Made by a program: the position numbers and the translations under genes. DNA of 64,000 nt from Maridesulfovibrio ferrireducens (GTDB lineage: Bacteria; Desulfobacterota; Desulfovibrionia; Desulfovibrionales; Desulfovibrionaceae): NCBI RefSeq assembly GCF_900101105.1, contig NZ_FNGA01000001.1, forward strand, positions 1-64,000. The letters run 5' to 3'. Shown here piece after piece: positions 25,678 through 33,700 of this stretch (the stretch's first letter is position 1; every line of letters begins with the position of its first letter). The notes beneath the pieces were generated by a model that made no database searches, was not told the DNA's origin, and saw only the letters and a list, made by a program, of their open reading frames with translations.

Positions 25678-26679
25678 TTAGTCTCTGAATGTATCAAGGT
25701 ATGCGTAAAGCGCAGGTGATCCGCCGGTATGTAAAAACATAACATTAGAACCTTCAGGGAAATGCCCTTTGCGTACGAGATCAATAAGACCAGCCATAGC
25801 TTTACCGGAATATACAGGGTCAAGAAGAATGCCTTCAGTGGAAGCAAGCAGTTTAACTGCTTCTACCATGCTGTCAGTAGGAAGTGAGTAACCAGGTCCG
25901 ACATAACTATCAAAACAAGTTATTGCTTCTGCTGGGATTCCACCTTTAACGCCAACGCGCTCAGCAGTTTCTACAGCAAGCTTATGAACAATTCCTTCCT
26001 GAACATCTTTAGGACGGCTTACGTTGATACCGCTTACAGGAATGTTAGCGTTACAACCGACCATACCTACGACCATACCTGCATGAGTTCCTGCGCTACC
26101 ACTTGGAACAACCATGTGATCAATATTAAGGCCGAGTTCGAAAAGCTGCTGCATTGTTTCTTCAGCACAAGCAACATAACCGGTAGCACCGATTGTGTTT
26201 GAAGCGCCACCGGGGATGATGTAAGGCTTTTTACCTTCTGCTTCAAGTTTAGCAGCAAGTTCTTTCATTTTAGCCATCATATCAGAACCACCGGAAACAA
26301 CATCAATGCTCTTCACGCCCATGATCTGGAAAAGAAAGTTATTACCGGAAGCCTGAGGAGAATAAGTTCCCTTCACGCGTTCTTCCAGAATAAGGTGACA
26401 ATCCATACCTTCTTTAACAGCCCATGAAAGAGTCAAACGACAATGGTTGGACTGAACAGCTCCACAAGTAATGATTGTGTCAGCACCGTTTTCAAGAGCG
26501 TCAGCAATACAAAAGTCGAGCTTACGAGTTTTGTTACCGCCTGCGCAGCCTGGAAGCAAATCATCACGCTTGATGAAAATATTTACTTTTCCGCCAAGAG
26601 CTTTAGAGAACGCTGGAAGAGCTTCGAGAGGAGTAGGGCCCTGTAAGTAACCACGTCTAGGGAATTTTGCGAGATTCAT
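25678..26679 (-). CDS. D-cysteine desulfhydrase / L-cysteate sulfo-lyase family PLP enzyme
   Basis: A 333-residue fold-type II PLP enzyme. The PLP lysine is in GGNKTRKLDF, and the phosphate and ring-contact motifs are AVQSNHCRLT and SGSAGTHAGMVVG; LDPVYSGKAMAGL and LHTGGSPALYAY complete the DcyD/ACC-deaminase pattern. The two known activities in this subgroup are D-cysteine to pyruvate, sulfide and ammonia (DcyD), and L-cysteate to pyruvate, sulfite and ammonia (CuyA). In a sulfite-respiring bacterium, with a carboxylate TRAP carrier, a racemase and RidA next to it, cysteate is attractive. The residues that separate the two activities are not known to me, so the choice is open. Confidence 0.85.
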   Translation of the reverse strand: MNLAKFPRRGYLQGPTPLEALPAFSKALGGKVNIFIKRDDLLPGCAGGNKTRKLDFCIADALENGADTIITCGAVQSNHCRLTLSWAVKEGMDCHLILEERVKGTYSPQASGNNFLFQIMGVKSIDVVSGGSDMMAKMKELAAKLEAEGKKPYIIPGGASNTIGATGYVACAEETMQQLFELGLNIDHMVVPSGSAGTHAGMVVGMVGCNANIPVSGINVSRPKDVQEGIVHKLAVETAERVGVKGGIPAEAITCFDSYVGPGYSLPTDSMVEAVKLLASTEGILLDPVYSGKAMAGLIDLVRKGHFPEGSNVMFLHTGGSPALYAYLDTFRD

Positions 26680-26715
26680 GATTTTTTCCTTCTTAAGGAG
26701 TTGAGATTTTAAAAA

Positions 26716-27099
26716 TTAGAGACTGATGATGGCTTCCATTTCAATGTCAGAACCAAGAGGAAGACCCGCAACCTGAATTGCGCTTCTGGCAGGAAATGGT
26801 GCTTTGAAATATTCGCTGTAAACAGCATTAACAGCCTGAAAATCTGCTAAATCTGTCAAAAAAACAGTTGTTTTAACTACACCGTCAGCATTACCGCCTG
26901 CGGCTTCGACAATTGCACAAAGGTTTTTAAAAACCTGATGCGCACGGTCTTCAATGCTTCCTTCAACCATTTTGCCCGTTTCGGGATTAATGGGAAGCTG
27001 TCCTGATGCAAACAACAGATTACCGGCTACAACTCCCTGAGAATAGGGACCGATAGCACCGGGGGCGTTGCTTGTTTCGATTGCTTTCTTGTTACTCAT
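26716..27099 (-). CDS. RidA-family enamine/imine deaminase
   Basis: A 127-residue protein from the ATG at 27099; a longer frame to 27174 lacks the family match. The RidA pattern is complete: APGAIGPYSQGVVAGNLLFASGQLPINPETG, VVKTTVFLTDLADFQAVNAVYSEYF, PARSAIQVAGLPLGSDIEMEAI, including the Arg of PARSA that binds the carboxylate. RidA hydrolyses 2-aminoacrylate, the unstable product of cysteine- or cysteate-type PLP lyases, to pyruvate and ammonia. It lies just upstream of such a lyase in the same direction, which explains the pairing. It is the first gene of the leftward cluster. Confidence 0.93.
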   Translation of the reverse strand: MSNKKAIETSNAPGAIGPYSQGVVAGNLLFASGQLPINPETGKMVEGSIEDRAHQVFKNLCAIVEAAGGNADGVVKTTVFLTDLADFQAVNAVYSEYFKAPFPARSAIQVAGLPLGSDIEMEAIISL

Positions 27100-27163
27100 T
27101 TTTACAATTCTCCAGTTGGAATAATCATTCCATTCGGGTTTATCGACATCATGCTGACTGGCG

Positions 27164-27318
27164 AATGTCGACATTAGACATTTGACACTTCGTTAATTAG
27201 GTCTATGGATTCCCACCAATCTTGTCAAGCACCTAATTCAAAATTTCACAAACTATTATTAGTCTATAAAAAATAATACAATTAAATTAGATAGATAAGA
27301 TATCTAAATGTCGACATT
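27164..27318. promoter_or_regulatory. Two AATGTCGACATT palindromes upstream of ridA
   Basis: The same perfect 12-base palindrome occurs at 27164-27175 and 27307-27318, the second extended to 14 bases. FCD-type GntR operators often have a TGT-N2-ACA core with this symmetry. The pair flanks the likely promoter of the ridA operon and could allow repression by looping. The FCD regulator encoded at the cluster end is the obvious candidate. The rest of 27319-27631 is AT-rich with no gene seen. Confidence 0.55.
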
Positions 27319-27631
27319 TTACGAAGAGTTTTGATTTACCAACCACAGGTCGTGAAAAAAAGCATAAGAGAAGACAAGCGCAGCAAGAGAGGTTTACATG
27401 GAAAACTACTCAAAATTAAAAGAAAAATTCTCCTGATTCACCTTCGGGGATAAGTTTTCTGTCGGTTATTAATAACTGTAGTCCCAATATTCAAATCCGT
27501 TCTTGTATCATTGAGTACAGAGTGATAACAGATTTAATTAGAAAACATTGTTTGAGAGACTACAAATTTACCCCGTCACTTGGACAACTTCCTCTTATAA
27601 ACTTCAGATATAATTTTTAGTCGGTATTTTT

Positions 27632-30058
27632 ATGAAGAGTATTGTCTCAACCCTAGCCCGCTATATATTTACATTTTGTATTTCATCAATTCTTATATTT
27701 GGTGGAATCATCTTTTATTTCATGATTTCAGATTATCATGATGAAAATATCCAGACCGAAGAAGCTCTTATGGGCAACGTCAAAACAACACTGAAAACAA
27801 AGATGAGGAGAATTGAAGACTACATAAATTTCAGTAAAAGCAAAGCCCGGACAATTGCAAAAAACTCAATCAAAGCAGAATTATTAGAAGCACATAAAGT
27901 AGCCCTTCACTTATATAAAACATATAAAAATTCCATGAAAGAAGACGAGCTAAAAGGTGTGATCATCGAGGCATTACGTTTTCTTATTCATAACAACAAC
28001 AACGATCACATATTTGTATTGAGCATGGATGGAATGCAAATCATGTCATCCGACCAGCCTGAATTAGAACGAACAAATGTGCTGCCACGACTAGCCCCGG
28101 ACGGACGGGCTATCATCAAAGAAACAATTGAACTCGCCAGATTACAAAAAGAAGGATTTATTGAGTTTCTTTCACGAAAACCGGATAAAACAGGGAAATC
28201 TTATCAAAAAATTACATACATAAAATACTTCGAACCCTTCAACTGGATTATCGGAGCTGGACAAAATTCAAATTCAATTAAACAAGCAACTCAGACTGAA
28301 GTTCTTAAACGGATCAGTCAGATGCACATAAATAAGGATGAATATTTTTTTGGAGCAACCTACGATGGGCTTGTCCTTCTAGGTCCGAAAAAAGGTCAAA
28401 ACATTCTCAAAGTCAAAAACTCCAAGGGTGCTGAAATTACACAAAAACTAATTAGCATGGCAAAGTCGGGAGGTGGTTTCTTAAACTACACTGTTCCGTC
28501 TATAGATCCGAGTTATAATCAAGTACGAAAAATCAGCTATTGCCTGCCCGTCACTGATTGGAACTGGTACCTTGGGTCCGGATCAGACATTTCTCTGATC
28601 GAACAAAATCTCAAAGCAAAAAAAGAAGAGCTCTTTGAAAAACTTCTGCTACAAATTTCAGCGGTATGTGTACTGTTTTTTCTACTTTCACTTGCCGTTA
28701 TTTTTTTTACTGAAAAATTCAAACAAGTTTTAACAAACAATTTCAATTCTTTTGAAAGTTTTTTCCGCAAAGGAACTGATTCACCAGTTAAAATTGATCA
28801 ATCAAAGATAGCATTTAAAGAATTTGACCAAATGGCTGTCCTTGCCAATAAAATGATCGACAGTAGAGAAGCTGCTCGAAAAGATCTGTTAAAATCTGAA
28901 ATTACTTACCGCGAAATATTCAACGCGACTAAAGACGCTATCGGCGTTCTAGACATTGAACTGCGTGTATTTATTGATATAAATCAGGCTTTTCTTGACT
29001 TCTTCGGACTTGAAAGAATGCAGGCTATCGGAATGGGCCCGGAAGCAATCAGCTTTAACACTCCTCCATATGATAATAAATATGCGATAGAATTATTCAA
29101 GAAAGCCCTGCTTGGTGAGGCCGTTCACTTCGAGTGGATGGTAAAAGACAATAACGGAGAACCATTCTGGACTGACAACCTCGCAAGGGTTGCAACCATC
29201 GGCGGAAAAAAACGGCTTCTGATTGTTATGCGAGATATTACCGAGCGTAAGAAAATGCAGGAAATTATGATCCAAACGGAGAAAATGATGTCTGTCGGGG
29301 GCCTTGCAGCAGGCATGGCTCATGAAATAAACAATCCGCTCGGCGTTATTCTTCAAGTTACCCAGAATATTATCCGCAGGACTTCACCGGAACTTCCCGG
29401 TAATAGTCCTGTAGCCGAAGAATGTGGTATAGATCTCGTCAAGCTTCAGCATTACATGGAAAAACGCGGAATAAACTATTACCTGTCAAACATTCAGGAA
29501 GCAGGAATCCGCGCGGCAACAATTATCCGATCCATGCTGGATTTCAGCCGCAAAAGTAATTCGGCTAAGGTATTGGGTAATATTGAAACAGTAATTGAAA
29601 ATGCTCTGTCACTGGCCGCTAACGACTACGATCTAAAAAAACAATATGACTTCAAAAAAATTAATCTTATAAGAGAATATAATCCTCTTCCGCTCTTCAA
29701 TTTCACTGAGATGGAAATCAGTCAGGTCATATTAAATCTGATAAAAAATGCTGCACAGGCTTTATCCGAAAACTACAAAACCTCAGAAATTCCAACAATC
29801 ACAATTCGTACATCTATGGATAAAAATTCAGTTCGCATTGAGATCGAAGACAACGGTCCGGGACTTTCTGACAAATATTTAAAAAGGATATTTGAACCCT
29901 TCTACTCTTCCAAAGCTCCCGGAGCAGGAACCGGGCTGGGTCTATCTGTTTCATATTTCATCATTACACATAACCATGGCGGAACTATCACCGCAGACTC
30001 CAACCCCGGAGAAGGAACAAGGTTCACTGTAACCCTTCCAATCTTCACCAACCAGTGA
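27632..30058 (+). CDS. Membrane Cache-PAS sensor histidine kinase
   Basis: An 808-residue kinase. An N-terminal helix (FTFCISSILIFGGIIFYFMI) and a second helix at about 340-365 enclose a periplasmic region with two Cache-type repeats; both end in the GWxxGSG-like strand pattern (FEPFNWIIGAGQNSN and TDWNWYLGSGSDIS). A HAMP-like linker, a PAS domain (about 425-540), HisKA with the acceptor His near 564 in GMAHEINNPLG, and HATPase_c (ILNLIKNAAQAL, EDNGPGL, GTGLGLSV) follow. No receiver or response regulator is adjacent. Cache domains usually bind small organic acids, amines or amino acids outside the cell, so sensing of the compound used by the divergent TRAP cluster is possible. Confidence 0.92.
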   Translation: MKSIVSTLARYIFTFCISSILIFGGIIFYFMISDYHDENIQTEEALMGNVKTTLKTKMRRIEDYINFSKSKARTIAKNSIKAELLEAHKVALHLYKTYKNSMKEDELKGVIIEALRFLIHNNNNDHIFVLSMDGMQIMSSDQPELERTNVLPRLAPDGRAIIKETIELARLQKEGFIEFLSRKPDKTGKSYQKITYIKYFEPFNWIIGAGQNSNSIKQATQTEVLKRISQMHINKDEYFFGATYDGLVLLGPKKGQNILKVKNSKGAEITQKLISMAKSGGGFLNYTVPSIDPSYNQVRKISYCLPVTDWNWYLGSGSDISLIEQNLKAKKEELFEKLLLQISAVCVLFFLLSLAVIFFTEKFKQVLTNNFNSFESFFRKGTDSPVKIDQSKIAFKEFDQMAVLANKMIDSREAARKDLLKSEITYREIFNATKDAIGVLDIELRVFIDINQAFLDFFGLERMQAIGMGPEAISFNTPPYDNKYAIELFKKALLGEAVHFEWMVKDNNGEPFWTDNLARVATIGGKKRLLIVMRDITERKKMQEIMIQTEKMMSVGGLAAGMAHEINNPLGVILQVTQNIIRRTSPELPGNSPVAEECGIDLVKLQHYMEKRGINYYLSNIQEAGIRAATIIRSMLDFSRKSNSAKVLGNIETVIENALSLAANDYDLKKQYDFKKINLIREYNPLPLFNFTEMEISQVILNLIKNAAQALSENYKTSEIPTITIRTSMDKNSVRIEIEDNGPGLSDKYLKRIFEPFYSSKAPGAGTGLGLSVSYFIITHNHGGTITADSNPGEGTRFTVTLPIFTNQ

Positions 30059-30076
30059 AAGCCTTAATACAAAAAA

Positions 30077-30484
30077 TTATTCCTGCTGAGACAAAAGCAT
30101 ATCTGCATATGACTGAGACTTTGTAGATCTAACTTCCGGCAAACATTCATCCTCGGAGATAAGAGCCCAGACCAGCCTTGCAAGCCTTTTCTGTGCAACC
30201 TGAGTGTAATTATTTCCCGATTCTGCCAGCTTTCTGCGCAAAATCTCAGCGACCTTTTCATCCCCGGTAAAATCAAAAATAACATCGATTTCAACACCCA
30301 GTTTAACGATGTCATCAATACAACCAACCGGAACGCCCTTCTCAAGCGCCAACCGTTTACCGGCTGTCTCAGTCAACTCGCAAACGCTTTTTATTTTAAG
30401 AGCTCCGTCATTATTTAAAACCTTCTCCAAAAAAACCGCCCCGACTCGCCCCAATCCGACAATCGCAATATTATGATTTTCCAC
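30077..30484 (-). CDS. Rossmann-fold NAD(P)-binding protein, single domain
   Basis: A 135-residue protein that begins with a dinucleotide-binding motif (IAIVGLGRVGAVFLEKVL) and continues with strand-helix repeats (IKSVCELTETAGKRLALEKG, VIFDFTGDEKVAEILRR), like the N-terminal domain of homoserine dehydrogenase or GFO/IDH oxidoreductases. No catalytic domain follows, so it may be a regulatory or binding protein, or a trimmed oxidoreductase. It is convergent with the kinase gene, 18 bases away. Function is not predicted. Confidence 0.6.
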   Translation of the reverse strand: MENHNIAIVGLGRVGAVFLEKVLNNDGALKIKSVCELTETAGKRLALEKGVPVGCIDDIVKLGVEIDVIFDFTGDEKVAEILRRKLAESGNNYTQVAQKRLARLVWALISEDECLPEVRSTKSQSYADMLLSQQE

Positions 30485-30747
30485 GAGGGCCCCCTTCTGA
30501 ATATTTACAAACCACTAATAACTACAAGGCAGTTATTACAATGGCGCCTAAAAACAACTATCTCATACCCTGTATTTAAGCTATTTCGCAAGTAAACTTA
30601 TTAATAGTCCTCAGCACTGAACATCTCCTTTTTATTCGATAAGTAAAGTTCCATCTTACGATGACTATATAGAAAAAAAATGGCACTATGCCTCAGTCGC
30701 TGAGAACAAAGAAATAAACGCTATATATATATGATGAGGATTACCCC

Positions 30748-33700
30748 ATGGACAGAGGACCGTCACCTTTCAGAGATAAAAAGAATATCATAATCGGAAT
30801 GCTGCTGATGCTATGCATTATTCAGGCATCCGCTCTACTCAAAAACAAACATGAATCCATTTCAGAGCGAATGAGCGCAGGTGACGGGGTAATCATTACT
30901 GATGTCAGCCTCGACAGTCAGGGATACTCACAACTACTCATTGCTTTTGACAAACCCATCGGACCGCTGGGAGTTTCTGCGGCATTAATAAATCCCCCGG
31001 CACAAATTACTCCCGAAGTAAAAGGTGAATGGAGATGGATTAATCCTTATGGCCTGCGATTTAAGGCAGATCCTTCATTTGCGCCCGATACACGGTTCAC
31101 AATTGAGATGCAGCCTGATAATTTACTGCTTAAAGGTCAATCGCTCACCGGAGAAACCTCTTTTTCAGTTCAAACAGGCAGTTTCTCCGTCACTGAAACC
31201 AATTTACAAGCTGAGCCAGTCCCCGGTCCGGGCAAACAGGTCAGGATCGAAGGAAATATTTCTTTCAGCAGTTATGTGAACCCTGAAAACACCCTGAAAA
31301 ACATTTCCCTGACCGGACCTGACGGCAAAGATATTCCTATAAGCATCACCACCAATTATGATGACTATTATCAACGCTTTGTCAGTTCTCCGATTGAAAA
31401 AACTACCGACAAGAAAACCTATACTCTCAAAATTGCTAAAGATATGCCTGACGGTAAAGACAGCATGGTACTAGGTAAGGACTACGAAAAAAATATTGAA
31501 ATCGTCTTTGACCCAGTCCTGAAATATAATGGATATAGCGGAGCAAGTACCATTTCAGGTTCAAGAGTCGAACTGGGCTTTTCAAGTCCGGTAATTCCGA
31601 CACAAGGGCTGGAAATGATTTCAATTAAGCCCGATGTTTCTGTCTCAGCCTCTTCATCCGGCAAAAAATTAATCCTATCCGGCTCATTTCTGCCCGGCAA
31701 AAAATATAAAATTACTCTGAAAAAGGGACTTACCGCCGCTGACAGCGCAGTGCTTGAAGAAGAAGTCATTGCAGAAGTAAATATTCCAGACATCACACCT
31801 TTTGCTGACTTCACTGCCAACGGGATGTTCCTGTCAGAATCCGGATACAAAACTCTGGGTGTTGAAACAGTAAACGCCAAACATGTTGATGTAGAAGTCG
31901 ACCGGGTTTTCCCCAACAACTTATTTTCGTTGTTCACCCATTACGGATACATGGCCTTTGATTCAACAACCTACGGCGGCGGAATATCTCCTGCTCTCGG
32001 TAATAAAATTTTCTCCGGCAGAATTGATGTTAAAGGCAAGCCGAATAAAAAAACAATCACTCCACTATCCCTGCAAAGCTTTATAGCTGAAGGCGGAAAG
32101 GGGTTATACAGAGTCAGTGCCGGGATTCCCCGCCAAGGACAAAAAGCCCAGCGCTGGGTAATGATCACAGACCTCGGAATTGTGGCGAAACAAGGCGAAG
32201 ATGAAACACTGTTCTGGGTATCTTCAATTTCGAATCTTAAACCGGTCCTCGACGCGAAAGTGCAGGTTATAAGCGACCGGAATCAGGTGATGGCAACCGG
32301 AACCACCAGTAAACGCGGCATGCTCATCATCAAAAAGGATGCTTTCCGCCGCGATGTAGGCAATCCCTACATGGTTATTGTAACACTCAAAAATGATATG
32401 ACTTTTCTACTTTTAGACCGCTTTGCTACAGACATGGCGGGACTTGATGTAGCAGGACAAAGACTTTCTCCGAAAGGTTTCACCGCTTTTTCATACGGCG
32501 AAAGAAATCTGTACCGCCCCGGTGAAACCGTTAAAGGCGTGGCAGTTATAAGAAATGAAAAGCTTGCGCCCTCAAGCAAAATGCCCGTTGTTCTGGTTTA
32601 CACAGATCAGCGCGGAAGAGAGCTTTTCCGTAAAACAGCCTCCACTGATAGTCAGGGCATGGTTGAATTTAAAAGAGAAATTCCGGATTACTCACCAACC
32701 GGACATTTCTCTGTAAAAATTCTGGCAGGCAACGAAAATATCGGCAACTATCGTTACTCGGTTGAAGATTTTATGCCGGACAGAATCGCGGCTGAAATAA
32801 TCACATCCAAGACCCCATCTCCGGGTGAAAATCTAGGATTTGAAGTTGAGGGCAGATATCTTTTCGGACCTCCGGCAGAGAATCTTCCGGTAACAGCGCG
32901 AGTATCTCTTGAACCGTCTGAATTCAAACCCGACGGATACAAACAGTTCCGTTTCAACACGGATTCAAGCTCCTTTAAGCCGCGCGAAATCATGGTTTCC
33001 GATGAGAAACTTGATGAAACAGGCAAATATTCTTTCTCCGTCCTTATCCCTGAAAACTTAAAATCAGACTCAGCCTTACAGGCGAGGGTCACCGCAAGAA
33101 TCAGTGAAACAGGCGGACGCGGAGTTACGGCAACAAAAACTGAACCCGTTAATATTTCTAAATTCTATCCCGGTTTAAAAACACTCACCAAACAAGGATA
33201 TGAGCAAAACGAAAAGGTCAAACTAGACTACGTGACGCTTACTCCGGCAGGCGAGAAAACCGTAGCCGCCAAGCTGATCATGACTCTTTATAGAGATCGC
33301 TGGCAAACTATCATCCGTACCACTCCGTCCGGCGGTTTCAAATATGTTACCGAACGCGATCCGCAATTGATTGAAACACGCAAAATATCACCTTCGAAAG
33401 CGTTAGGATCATTTAAAGTGACTCCCTCCGAATTCGGAAGCTATCGCGTGATACTCAGCGATCCCGAGTCCGGTGTTTCCGCACAGGCAAACTTTTTCTG
33501 CGGAGGATGGGGTTATTCTCCATGGGCGCTGGAAAACCCTTCACGGCTGGATATAATCCCGACCCGAAAAGGCGATTACAAAGCCGGAGAAACAGCAAAA
33601 TTCCAGATACGCACACCGTTCTCAGGGCGTATGCTTATTACTATTGAAGATCGCTCTGTCCGCTGGATGAAAACTCTGACTATAAAAGGAAACACAGCAA

